Assembly (NCBI GenBank): GCA_034336665.1
Contig: CM067568.1
Span: 14,045,983 to 14,109,982 of the forward strand
Origin: Luscinia megarhynchos
Lineage: Eukaryota > Chordata > Aves > Passeriformes > Turdidae
Reading direction: 5' to 3'
Length of the DNA stretch: 64,000 bases
The first letter of the stretch is position 1. The number at the start of each line of letters is the position of its first letter. Below, piece after piece: positions 1-13,300 of the stretch. Both the position numbers and the translations under genes were made by a program. A model generated the notes under the pieces. The model was given only the letters and a program-made list of their open reading frames with translations. It did not search any database and was not told the origin of the DNA.

Positions 1-3000
1 ACCAGACCAAGGAATGCAAGAAGCCAAGCAATGCAGATTTCACACTCAGCTTTCAGCTGTTTTTTATAAGTCATAATATTTCATATTCCAGAACTTTTTT
101 TTAACTGACCAAAGATGCTGCCTTATGTAGCAGGTAAACAGCACTTTTTTGTCTCATACTTGTAGCAGTCTGAGATTTTACAAGGTCATTTCTGTTTGGA
201 AACAAACCCCTGACTATAATACAACAACATGAAGGCCACTCAACTGCATCTTCTGGAACAAAAATGTCAAAGTTAGGGCGCTGCTCTGTATCTGTAACCA
301 TGGGGATCTGTGCCCCTCCACAGCCCAGAAGTCCAACTCCTGGAATTCCAGTGTTGTCTAGTAACACCTATACAACTGTAGGGGTCATATTCTCTTGCTT
401 ACAACTGCCCTATGTGAAGGACAATAGACCACTCTTACTTTCAATTTTCACTGCATACAGTAGAGACCTGGCCTGTGGACCTGGGAGCCCAGGATTCCAG
501 CTCTGCTGAACTGACATTGTTAGCAAGAGGTATTTTCACTAGCACAACAGAAGGTAAAAGGTATAAGAACTAAAATAATGGAGAATTGGCTGAATCCATG
601 CATATAAATAAACAGATACATGTCTTGAATATACCAAGAGAAGGTCTAGTATTAACTAAAGTCCACTCAAAAATTTTCTCCTACATATCCCAAAAGATTA
701 GATTCTAACAAATATAATGACACCCACCTGTGTTGATTTAACTATGCCAGATTTAAACAATACTTCAATGAGCACTCACGCATCATCTTGCAACCCTATA
801 TTCCTGTATTGTTTGCCCTAATGGGCCCAGGATTCTTGCAGATGAGATAGCGAGTGAAACACCAGTAAAGCTTTCTTGTGTCAAGGTGAATGTGAAGGTC
901 TTGAAAGAGCTGGCAAGGATGACTGCATCCAGGAATGAACTGAGCCCCTCCCCTACTAGTGATTTGACTGACAGTGAAATCTGGCATCCATATGATAGCT
1001 TCCTCATTCCCTGCATCACAGAGAATGGAGATTCAAGTTCTATGAGTACTTCTGCTTTGGTACAAGACTACACTTGCTATGGAAAAAAAAACCCTTTTGG
1101 CAAAAGAATTAAAAGGTCTCTGACATCTGTAGCAGCCATATGGCTTGTGAAAGCAAGTTGAAATTTCAAAACAGCACCATAAACTTAAACTTATCCGTGC
1201 TGTTCAGGGAAAAGCATTTTCTGGATCATGCCAGGGATCCATTCATCCTGTATTCTTTCCTTAAGCAGTGCCACCAAAACAAGCTGTCAAAAATACACAG
1301 CACAGCACTGCACATTATCATATTATGGAATAACAGATATAGGGAAACACCTTTCTTCACTGAGGAGGTAAAAGCTGGCTTCTGTAACTCTGACAATATC
1401 CATTTTAACCTCCCTGTATCTCTCTATCACTGTTTTTTCTGATTTCATATGTGGGTACATAACAGGCAGAAGAATGAAAAAACACCTATATAACTCTCAG
1501 AAAAACAAGTGCTTAGAGTACTAGTCTTAGCTGAAACATTAAAAAGCACTGCAGCAATAATAAGCAAGTCAACAAAGCCTTACAGTAACAAACATGCCAC
1601 CGATCCCATCAAATCCTGCTGTGGGTGAGGCATTAGCAACTCTGTAACTCAACTGATTCATACTCAAAGCTTTCAGAGAAAAACAAAACAAAAACAACCC
1701 CTCAGAACCTCACAACCTGGCTGTATCTCCTAATGAAGTTAACATTTTAAAAGGAACTTGTGCATGGGTGCTAAGTCTCAAGGAATTGGCACAGTTCCCT
1801 TGGCACACTTAATTCAACAATGTATTTTTGAGAGAAAGGCTTGTTCCTCAACAAAACTGTTTTTATAGAACAGAAAAAAAAAATGCACCTCAACAATGGA
1901 AAGACAGTGCTCATACAGTTATTGGACATTTATGTACATCCATCACACTGTCCCTGTGGGAATTATGCTTCTGGGTTGGATGGTACTGCCATCCAACTGG
2001 AAAATACAAGTTTTGTCAGTGGTGGATTCTGTCTTCCAGACACACAAAACAGGAGGGCAAAAGGGGCCTCACCTGTTCTGCTAAATCTCAAGCTTCAGCA
2101 GCCAACACACCACAGCAGCTGGCTGCACTGCCCCTAATTGTTTTAGGTGTGTTGAGGTACATATCCCTCTGAACCTGCCCACATCTTCATGATGGCTATG
2201 TGTGGTGAGAATTTGTAGGAATGGACCACAGAGTGGAAGCACAACAAAGTATGAGGTATGCCAGAAATACCTCACATCCATCAAGATTACCAGCATTTCA
2301 GACCAGAGTAATAAATCTATTTATGGCTTCTGCATCTTCAGATGTCCAAGTGCAACTGCCTACTGAAATCTCTGCCTCTAATTTCCATCTAACTGGTAGG
2401 GAGAACTGCTATTAATGAAAGAACAGTAGATGGAAGTACACTATTGAGATGGGTCTCAGTCCACTGCTGACAAGAATTTTAAGATGCCCCTCAACTGCAC
2501 ACACCCCTTGGCATCGCAGTTCACAGATCTGGTCAAGACCTTGTTAATACACACATCATTAGATGTCCTGATTGCAGGCAAGTCCAGGTGCTGGAAAGAC
2601 ACATCAAAGCTGAATGAGCTGCCTCAAAGTGCACATGAACAAGAGGCAGCTTGAGCCAGGGGGTAAAAAGCCTGTTTATCCAAAGAACAGAGCTTTAGGA
2701 GAACAGTATTGGCTAAGAAAACAATCTCTTTTGGTTGTCACTGCAGCATGAAAAAGATGCAAACTGAATAATTAGCTTTCTTTTGCACTGCAGTGGTATG
2801 GGAAGTATTGGGTAAGAGGAAGGGGACCTCTCATACTTGCATGGCAAACACAACTTGTGCACTTACATTGTTCACTTGGCAGGAAACCAACTAGCAGGTC
2901 ACTACTTTATAACTCCAAAACTTTTACTGAACCTCTTTATCAACAGCAACCTAATTTATTAAGTAGTAAACATGACAGAAGCTGCATCATTACTGCTTAC

Positions 3001-6000
3001 AGATAGCCAAGGAAAGTCTGTTTCTTCTTGATTCTGTCTGCACTCTTGACTCATCAGAAAGTTGTGTTGAAAATTTACACTAAAGATAAAATTGATCTGT
3101 GTTGAAAACTGGGGATGCAAGCTCCCCCATTACTCTTTTTTTTTACCTTTCTAATCACGACTACTGCTACTCTGCATGATCCCTGATCTCTCTGTTTACA
3201 AGAGTTCAATACATTTATGTTTTCCAAATGGCTGAGTAAAATGCTGTTCAGGAGGAGATCATCTAGGCCCCAAAAGTATCCAGATTAAAAGCTGCAAATA
3301 AAAACATCCCCAGATGCACCCCACAGCTACCTACTATTGACTGACTGGAGATAGAGGGGATTTACAACAGTATAATCTCCTCAGTACCTCCAATTCCAGT
3401 CTGGATAAAGTCCAAGTTTTAGCTGCCAAGAGCTTGTGGTTGGTAGATCTTGCATTTGCAATGCAAAACCACATTGAGAGCTACTTCAGAAAGTATCAGA
3501 CAGCTTAATTCAAACACAAGCAACAAGCCAGGCAGATCCATGGATCCCACTACATTTACCACTAAATAATGCAAGGCACCAAAGCAACCTGAAATCACTT
3601 TGATATCTAACTGGAAGCTAGTTAGATCCATCCTGTGGCCCTCTGTAGGACTGCAGACTGTAACTGCAGACTTCAAACTCTTCTCTGTAACAGAACTCAT
3701 GAAGAAATAAGCCTGACATACCATCAATTTAAGTAAGAGGTCCAAGAAACTGGAACTACACTCTCTAACACAATAGAGAGGACTGGAAGACTCTTCACCA
3801 AGACTGAGCCTACACACCAGCAACACAGGTATCAGTCTTCCATGTTACTTAATCCGAGATGAACTTCAGCTTATGATTTCTAATGCTTCTAGTTTGCACT
3901 AAGTGTATCTACTCTGGAGTATAAGAACAAACTGAGCCAGGCTACAGCTATTCACAGCTGTGTGGAGAAGAACTGAAATTTCTAACATTTAAGGATTCTG
4001 TTTGGGAAAGCTGAGCATTTTTGCTAAAAGCATCGCACTGGAAATATTTGTATTTCATTCACACCGATTCATAGGTTGATATGCCCATCAAGGGGAGCTC
4101 AGCTGCTCAACAACTCTCCAGTGATGCTGTTTCAGTCACCACCCCACAGCTTGCTTTCTGTGTGTGTGTGTTGGGGAAATTCAGTGACAATGATGCACAG
4201 TACAGCTTTAAAACTGAGCTTTTAGTAAGTACAACCACTGATATAAAATGTCTACCTGCGGTTGATTAGTCTATACAGAAAAATCTGCTTCAGTCCTCCA
4301 TTCTGAAAGATAAACACAGAATTGGTAATAAAAAACTATTCCATTACTGCAAAGCTGCTTAGATAGACACTGCAATGACTCCTCACTAATAGTGAGTGAG
4401 AAGATTAATTTACCCCCTTATGACAGAGGATAACCTACAATTATCAACTTTCCTTTGTGTTTATTTGTCCATGAGGGGCAGGTAGCATGGGGAAAGCCAG
4501 AAGTCCCCTTCTGAGGAATTCAAGCCTTCTCTGTGGAGCTCTTTGATAGTGCAGAGGGAAAAGGGCTGTCACCTACTTGCCAGGAAAAGTACTGTAGACT
4601 TCCACTTCCCAAGCTCAGCTGATGGAATCTGGCTGCTGCTAATGCCAAACTCCCGTTACCAAAAGGGAAAGACACATCAAAAGAGAAAGAAAGGAAGAGG
4701 GAAAGTCATGCAGAAAATCTGTGAAGACTCATACACATAACCAATGTCTACGTATTTCCAGTCTGATGCCCGTCCCTTTTCACTAGCAACATTTCTAACA
4801 AACTTGAAGAAACTTTCCTATCTACTTGAAATAAGTTCTGCTGAAAAGAATACGCAGCCCTTTTGCCATGCTGGAGGCTGCACATCTCCATCCTCATCTC
4901 ATGTCTGAGGGAACAGCAACCTGATGCCAGAGTGTGAAAGGAGAATAGCTGCCTTTCCGCTCAGCAGCTCCCTGCTGAACTGCTGAGTCACACGTTTTCT
5001 CTGCATAGGGTTCACTCTGCTCCCACTCAGTCCACCTGCTACTTCATCTGGGATGGGTGGGAGGAGAGAAAGAGAGGTGAAGGGCAGAAGAAATGTTCAT
5101 GTTCACCAGAACCATTATTACGATACTGCGGGGTCACAGAGAAAAGCAAGCCTGCAAGCTGCTGGAGAGGGATGGAGAAGAGAAATATCAGACTGCAAGA
5201 GAAACTGCCTCCCCCTCTTCTTCAACAGGAGGAGACTGGCTATCAAACAAGCTGCAAACCTCATCTGATTCCAAATCAATCACCAATGTTATGTACTTGC
5301 TGATATCTTCTGTGAATTTCAGGGCACAGACAAGGCTCTTTGCTGTGATTTAGAAGAGCTTTCAAGTTGCTGTGATTTTTTCAACAGTCCAACAACTACT
5401 GTGTCATAATTGCCTGGCTGCCACAAGGAAGTGCCACAATGATAAGTGAAAATATCATCTGGACAGATTCCAGTTCCTAAGGGCATCTTCAGCTGAGTTG
5501 CTGCAGTGGAAGTGTCCACCAGCTTCAACGTTCATCATTAAATAAGATGAAGAGAAAATCCTAGCCATTTTATTGCAGGTTCCATAAAACTCAGGCATAA
5601 CATCTTCTAACCTGTTAAATTCTTGTACAGAAAAAGGACTCTACTATCAGCGGTGGGAAATAGTTTATCACAGTTACAGAGGGTGCAGATTACCCTTAGG
5701 TTGGGCTGCACACATGGAAATAAACATTTAATTAAATTTCCAAGGTAGTATTTTTTCTGTCATTAGAATTCTGGACAGTACATTTTATAAGTCATGAAAA
5801 AAGAAAATGCCTAGGAGTTTCCTAATTTATTAAATCCATTTCTAAATCTAACTTTCAGACTATACAAGGACAACTGTGACTCATTTTCAGACTAATGTTT
5901 AACCCACTGCTACTGTTAGCAGAGAAACTGAGGGACTGTTAGGAGCTAAATAAGGACTTTGTTTTATTAAACAGAATTAATGATTCAAAAAGTAAGCCTG

Positions 6001-9000
6001 TTTTTCCCTGTGAGAAAGAATCTGTTCTTAGTTAATGTTAAGTCTTACTTTTTAGTGATTCTAGTGCAAATTTCTGCAAATGTGCTTGTGTTCTACCTGA
6101 AATGAAAACACAAAATTCAGTCTGAGAGGGTGAAGTGACATAGCATTAAAATGCCTTTCTATATCAACTTCTCCTGCCCACCCCACAGAGTAGCTCACCA
6201 CGGTGTTGCTCAAGGGATAGCTCGTGAAAAAATGATAACTGCAGAGGAAAAATAATATGGGAAAGAGAAAACCAAAACTCACAATCTTCTCAAAGTCCCC
6301 TGCTTCCATACAGTCACTTTTGCTCCAATTAAACAAAAGAGTTTGCAAAATACGATTTTAAAAGACAGGATGCCTGCCTATGAAGTCATCCCTGGAGGAG
6401 GAAAGATGCAGCCTGACATCAGAGATTTTGTTTTACTGAAGGGTGAGTCTAGGGGACTTCATTTGATCTGTCACCAAACCCTTTCTGGAAGAAACTAAGT
6501 ATTCCATGGAGCACTCATCTCATACCTAGGGTCCTACACATTGGTGTTGACCGATTTATGATACATGATTAATGTTTGCTTAAAAAAAAAAGGGGGTGTC
6601 AAATTACAGCTCTTAAGTGAATGCTGACTCTCAGAGGGCAGAGATACTGAATATTAATTTGTATTGCACCCACACAATCAGTAATTGCCATCTTTCAATC
6701 AGGGCTCAATTTAAAGCTTTTGTTTGATTTTGTCTTTTCTCCTTTCCTCTTAACCCTCTTACAGAAAGTCCGTCTGATTACTACTGAATATTGAATACAA
6801 TTTAATTTGTTTTAGTTTTTAAAAAAAAAAGAATATATTTCTTTGTTATGCTGTTTTCTTCATTGAACAGTTTCTAATGGCTGGTGATAATTTTGGAGCT
6901 GTCTTGAGCTTTTGCAAACAGACTACAAGATGACGTTCAGTGGAGTTGGTTGTCCCAAATCAATCCCAAGCTGCAAGCTCCCTGTAACGCTGAAAATGGA
7001 AACCCACAAAGCAGCTCTGTAATTCCACAGTTAAAGAGATAAAACCTTAGACTGCTCATGAATCAGCCTTACACAGGCAACACAGGCAGGGAGAGCTGTC
7101 AGTGGCGCAATGATGCAGATAGAAACAATAACCAACTCTCCCTTTCCAAACCCAGCTGTAATTTTTGTGCCTTTACACTTGTAACTACAGGATATACTTA
7201 AATGTGCCTGAATGCATAATCAAAGAATAGCAATAATTTAGAACCAGACAAACATCCTCTTCAATAAAAGAGTGACTCTGACAATTAAGAGAAATAAGCA
7301 CATTCTAGTATCACAACTTTTGAAAGTATTTGCTATTCATACAACTATAATCTGCATTGGTGTTGCCATACTCCTTTCTTGAAAAAAAAAGAGGATATTT
7401 CTTTTGTTAAAATAATAACTTCTACAGTCATAATGCTAATACCACTGTGTATTTCTAATATCTCCTCAGGGACTGGCCTGGCGTTCTGTAGGTATTAGAT
7501 CTGCTTTCTGCTCTGGTGAATGAGAGGGTTTGCACCTTGAAGCAGAGGGATGATTTGCTGGCTTTCTGCCAGGTTCAAATGGGAACATTTTGATGTCATT
7601 CATTTGGGGACAGCCTGCTTTTCTAAGTGACGCAAATCTTATGCCCTGGAGCCTTCACAAAAAAAACACTTAGGAAAGCCACTATTACATTTGTTTCAAA
7701 GACATCATTTTTTCCTGAGCAAGTAAATTATATCAAGACCAGTCTCAACAGTCATCTTCAGCCACAAACCTGATACATGCCCCAAGGGTATTATGCCAAG
7801 TATAAGCATTTTGCTTTCTTTCATGCATTTATAAAGGCTATGCTTGCACTGCTTGGCTTCCTCAGAAAGCAACAGTATCACTCAGACCCTCTAATTTAGG
7901 CTTTGAAATAAACACCTGTATAGATAAAGGTGTGGACATCCACAAACAGGATCAATTTTATCTCTGTATTAGGGCCCTATTTTCATTAAAGGCTATACCA
8001 TTATGGGCCCTAATGGGCACTCAGCACAATTAAGTATCATAGTTTCCAGTTCAATACTCTGCTATCTCTGTAACTGTAGTTCCTTCATGTTAGAGACATA
8101 CTTAGATTACTAAAATGCCACAAGAATAATAGTTTCAAGCTCTCATTCTCTCTGTCTATCCCTACAGAAGCAAGAAAAGTGAACAATGCAAGTAGAAAGT
8201 GGTAACAGTCCCATGTCTAGTCTGTCTGGGTTCCTATACTGCGCTCGTCAACATGGATACACAGCCTTAAATAGTACACTAAAAAGATGCAACAGCTTGC
8301 CTTCTTATCCTCTTCCCAGGGAGGAAACATGCACTGAGCAATGTTTTGTCTAGATAGATAAGCAGACATGCACAAGTTGTTACAGCTCTCTGTTGGAGAA
8401 GGTGACATGAAAAAAGCACATGCTGGTGATGAGCTTTGCGATTATTCTGGGAAGATTTTGCACCACTTGTCTGCAATTGTGAGCTCCACTCTACGAAGCA
8501 ACCCTCTCATGGACTCATGTATCCCAGGGCTCCACTCCACCTCACACAGTCTCATGCTGAGTTACAATTACAAGAGCTGACATTAATCAACAGGTCACCA
8601 AGGTGGTAAGCAAACACCATTTTGCATCCTGCATAAGCAGAGCATTTCTACTTCTGGCTCCAGACTGAGATCACAGATAGCCTAGAGATTTTCATCCTGT
8701 ACTGCAGCAAATGCTGCAGAAATTATGATTATCTGAGTTGCATGGTGTGCTGCATCTATGGGAGGCAGGCATGCCAAGGAGGCGTACTTAGAACCTCCCA
8801 TTGCTTCAGGTTTAAAAGGCATCATATGCCTTTTTCTGAGGATCTCCTGTTCTGAGAATGAAAAGACAGGAATTTACTTTCTTTCTCAACTATGCAACAC
8901 AAATTAGAACTGTTAAACATTGTTTCATCAGGTCTTGATTAGAGCATTTCTTTCTTTTCAGAAGTTCCTGATTTCATAACATTTATAATTCAGGTTACCA

Positions 9001-9459
9001 CAAAGGCACCAAACATATTCTTAGGGACTCCTAGCTGCCCCACAGTTTTGTCTCCATGTTGAAACATAATTGTGTATGTTACATATTTTGGAATTGCTTC
9101 CTTTAGGATGCTCTTTCTGAATTGTGGGTGACCGCATGTGTCAATGGGAAGCAAACTTTCATCTACAGAGCTGCATTTCTGCTGTGCTATCCAGAACACT
9201 TCATCTGCATTAACAGGAGATGCCAAACGCCTCATACCAAGTCTCCTCCCACGCTTGACTTCAAGATGAAGAATAAAGTACTGAGTAATCTTGAAAATCT
9301 CATTCTTAGCTTCTAAAGACCAGTGGCAGCACTTTCAAACCATCCCACCTCTGTCTTCCTCCACATTACTTCAAGATTCTACTAAAATAACTTTTTTTTT
9401 GTTTGCACCACTCATCTCCCAATGCCAATTATGAACAACAAAACTGCTTGCTCCTTTCC
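1..9459. other. AT-rich non-coding region, no supported gene
   Basis: I find no exon with a matched acceptor and donor plus an open frame. Open frames reach about 135 codons (minus strand 3419-3826) but show no recognisable domain. Short homopolymer runs occur (A-runs near 6580, 6820 and 7381). A weakly protein-like minus-strand frame at 8990-9235 is treated under findings. The stretch fits intronic sequence of a minus-strand gene whose first coding exon is at 17.6 kb, but it could equally be intergenic. Confidence 0.5.
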
Positions 9460-10384
9460 TGAAGGGTTTGTGTAGCAAGGTTTTGGTAGCAGGGTGTGGG
9501 GGGCTACAAGGATGGCTTCTTTGAGAAACTTCCCCATGTCTGATGGTTCTAATGCCAGCTGGCAAAGGCCAAGCACAACAGATGATAGGAATGCTGCTGG
9601 GATAATCTGTTTAAGGAGGAGAATAAAGTTATGGCACAGAAGTAAGCACGGCCATGGAAAAAAGGAGAATACGTGAGAGGAGCAGCCCTGCAGACACCCA
9701 GGTCAGTGCAGGAGATGCTAGAGCTGGGATTTCCCTGCAGCCCACAGAGGAGCAGAGATTCACCTGCAGCTTCTGGGGGATTCCATGGCAGAGCAGAGAG
9801 ATGCCCAAAAGGAGGTCATGACTCCATTGTATGCCCAGGGGGACCTGCACACCCAGGGAGAGAGGAGCCCATGCTGGAGCACCCTATTCCTGAGAGACCA
9901 CAACCACAGAAGGAATCCATGCTGGAGCAGTTCATGGAGGCTCACATTGGAGAAGTTAATGGAGGACTGCCTCCCATGGAAGGGATCCCATGCTGGAGAA
10001 GGGGAAAAACTCTTTTTCATGAGGAGGAAGTAGTGGCAGAAATAATAGCAATAAACTGACTGATAGCCCCCACTGTCCATCTCCCTGAACCACTAAGAGA
10101 GAGGAAACAGAGAATCAGGAATGAAATTAAGACCAAGGAGGGAGAGGTAGGAGTAATTTTAAGACTTGTTTTACATCTCATTATCCTGCTTTGATTTTGA
10201 TTTGCAATAAATTCAGCTGATTTCCCCGAGTTTTACTGGTGACAGTAACTTGTGAGTGATCTCTCATGGTCCTTATCTCAACTCAGCCACTTGTTATATT
10301 TTCTCTCCCTTATCCAGTTCAGAGAGAGGGTGACAGAGCAGCTTTGGTGGGTGCCTGGCCTCCAGCAAAGGTCAAATCACCACA
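9460..10384 (+). mobile_element. Near-complete solo LTR of an avian ERVL-type endogenous retrovirus
   Basis: From memory of the abundant avian ERVL LTR, both ends and the internal blocks are recognisable. The 5' end has a TG followed by a GGGTTTGTGTAGCAAGG-like block. The middle is a run of degenerate tandem units around CCATGCTGGAG (about 9870-9995). An AATAAA polyadenylation signal lies at about 10207, followed by the TTATCTCAACTCAGCCACTTG block, and the right end reads ...TCACCACA. No gag, pol or env sequence flanks it, so it is a solo LTR left by LTR-LTR recombination. The element is old: many substitutions, and no convincing 5-bp target duplication (CTTTC on the left, GGAGC on the right). 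The open frames inside it, up to 128 codons, are repeat-derived. The family is well supported; the exact subfamily name is not assigned. Confidence 0.88.
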
Positions 10385-13300
10385 GGAGCATTAATTATGC
10401 TGGGAAGATCATAAAAAGAATGGGCAAGAGTTACATTTTATCCATGGCCCAGGTAAAAGCTCTGTGATCTATTTCAGACATGCTGAGCAGAAGCACAAAA
10501 GACAAAAGCATAAGCAGGGCAGTATCAAGTCCTATTTTTGAGGGATAACTGTAACATCATAGTTCATCCTGTCATTTCCACAGATCTTGAAATGATCTTA
10601 TCAGCTGAACAGAAAATAGTATCCCTAAATCCATATGTGCATCCAAAAGGAGTAGCACTTTAGTAGTGTGTAAAAAAAACCTCAGGAATAAAGAAAGCCT
10701 CACCTTAGAGCTGTTGCAAAAGCATTTTTCCATACAGAAAATAACACAGGTTCTTCAATGTGCTGGCAAAGGATGTTCAGAACCTATCAGTGCCAGTGAG
10801 GACACAGGATGCTAAAAGGGGCCATTTTGAGAACGCCTGCACAAATCTGACAGAAAGAAAAATGACCTATTCTGAAAAATAGGTCTGTATTTATCTTTGT
10901 CTTCCACAGAAGGCATACAAAATGGAAGGCATTTAGTGTCTTTCAGGAGTGCCATCCCTCTTATCAAAAGTCTTAGCAAAATTGGTCAGATGAAACTTTT
11001 ACCTCTTTCAGCAGGACTGTTTCCTGTGCAAGGAAGTTGGGACCAAGTTTTACAGTCTAACCAGCTTACCAGCTTCCCTTCAATTCCTGTAGAAGACATT
11101 TGACATACACAGAGGGAAGGTAAATGCATTCAAACTGCTAAAAGACTGCAAAGCAGAAGCTTTGGACTGTCATTTGAAGGCCAGTCTCCAACACATGGTA
11201 TTTATTTTCCTATTGTCAAAAGGAAAAAGTAGAAATGACTTTTAACAGAATATGTTAGTTAATTGAATCTAGAACATTAATAGGTTTTTTACAACACTGT
11301 AGCATTTTTTTTATGAAAAGCAATGAAAAACTGTTTCTATTTAAAAGTGGTAATAGCTGTAGTCTTAGAACATATGCTTAATGAATAAATCTGTGTGTGT
11401 ATTGGAGGGGGGCAGTGTGTTTGTTCTCACTTAAAGCGTGCCATGATGGCAGTCATCAACAGCAAATGGCATCTATTGTTGGGACTAAAAAAAAATCCCT
11501 TTGGCCATTTACTTTCAGGTGAAATTGCTCTTTTAAATAACACATTCTTTCAGTTAAACAGCTGAGTCGAAAATAAAGCAATAGCAAATCCACGTAATCA
11601 AGGACTCCTGATAAGCTCTTTGGGAGGTGCAAAGAACCACAATATAGTAATATCCAGGCAGCTTGCTGCCACAGTGTGGGGTGCAGCACACAAAACCAAG
11701 AGCCCACAGGGAAGAGGTATTCGGATCCCATGGGGAGAACAGCCTAACAACCCAGTGCTACCACCTACTGCAGCGGTGGGAGCAATCCCAAGGATGAAAT
11801 TATACAGGATGCAGCAAAATATGGGACCTGAGCACAATACTCTGTAAAGCTTAAACTACAACCAAAAACCTGTGATGAAAACCACATGAGAGCAAGCTCA
11901 ACCTACTGTGTTGCCATTTGCATGAGCAGGTGGATAAACCTAATAAGCTGGTAGATTTGTTGGTGAAATTAAAATGCCAATTCCATATACTGGGAAGTGT
12001 GAAAAGTATCTATAGTCAAACCAGAGCTGGCTGGGTATTTTTAAAGGAAGCTTGACAGATGTTGTGACAATGTACTGCAAAAGAGTCAAACCTGTCAGTA
12101 TTTACTCAATTCTTCTGTTGAAGAGCTCCATGTTCCTCTCATAGAGTGCCTGAACCTCTCCTTTCTTCACTTAAGCAGAGTTTCAGCTCCTCAATTCCAT
12201 TCTGAATGCTCTGAAGGAAGGTTCACAAAGGCAGATGCTCCTTCCTGTTCTTTTTTTCAATAATATGCCTTGACTATGACTCTCTTTTGGCAACACAGCC
12301 AGGTCTCAGGTGGAAGGTTCATTTTGTGGTGAAAGAGCCACGGGGAACTCCCTAATTGCATTCAACCAAATCTCCTGGTGCAACACATTGCAGCTGGATA
12401 TCTAACAAATCTAATGGGTGAGACCATACCGTGATCATCTCTTCTTTGACAGCTCTTCTCAGGTAGTAGGGTTGGAAGACTGCTTCAGCCAAACACAAGG
12501 ACAATACCTGCTTTCCATCAGTTTTTCTAACTTCTCAATCCTTGCAGTCCCCTCCTCTCTCCTTTAGAGTTTTCCTTCTGAAGATGCAGAGCAGGCCCAG
12601 ATCTTAACAAAGATCAGAGACCGAATGTAGGTGGAATGAGAAGAGGATTCACAAAGCAAGTCTTAGGTTCCCAAGATTTCTCTTTCAAGACAGACCAGTG
12701 ATACAATGAAGAAAACATTCCACCATTGAAACCCCTTACTCTTGAGGCTGGTACTCCACAGCTGCTCAGCTCTTAATGCTATCTTTATTCAAGTACTTTG
12801 TTTGTTGAGGTTTCTTGCACCTCCCCATGATGATGTCACCAGCAGGCATAAGGAAAGCATGACACCTCAGTCAGCAAACTAGTAAGGCAGAGGTCAAGAA
12901 ACCATGAATTCCAGAGACAGTAGAGGTTTGAGATATGGTGACAATATTAGCCTTCCAAAAGGTGTCAAATTTATCTTCTGTGACAGTCCCTATTGCTGAA
13001 GAACAAGCTTAAAAACTAAGTTTATGAAACTGTTGCACACAGACCATGTGAAAAATCAGCAAAGTCCTGTTCTCAAAAATGACTAATTGTTTTACCAGCT
13101 GATCTTCAGCTTACTTCAGCTATGATAGGAGTCTGTCCATTAATTAATCAATTAGTCCACCGAATCAGTGCCCATGAGGCATGCATATAATTTAGTATGT
13201 ATCAACATGTGCAATTCAAAATACTGCACTGTTTTAGATCTCACATCCCTGAAACAAGCTCTTCAGTATTTTTGACTTACAGTATGTGTGTTCTGTGGCA

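Noticed and set aside
6061..6348. Minus-strand frame with an AATCTTCTC/GTGAGTTTTGG donor-like site near 6280
   Set aside because: The donor is good, but the upstream acceptor lacks a convincing polypyrimidine tract and the would-be exon has only about a dozen codons. Too weak to call as exon 3 of the minus-strand gene.
9673..10080. Open frames of 128 and 106 codons on opposite strands
   Set aside because: They lie inside the ERVL LTR and come from its degenerate CCATGCTGGAG tandem units, not from a host gene or viral protein.
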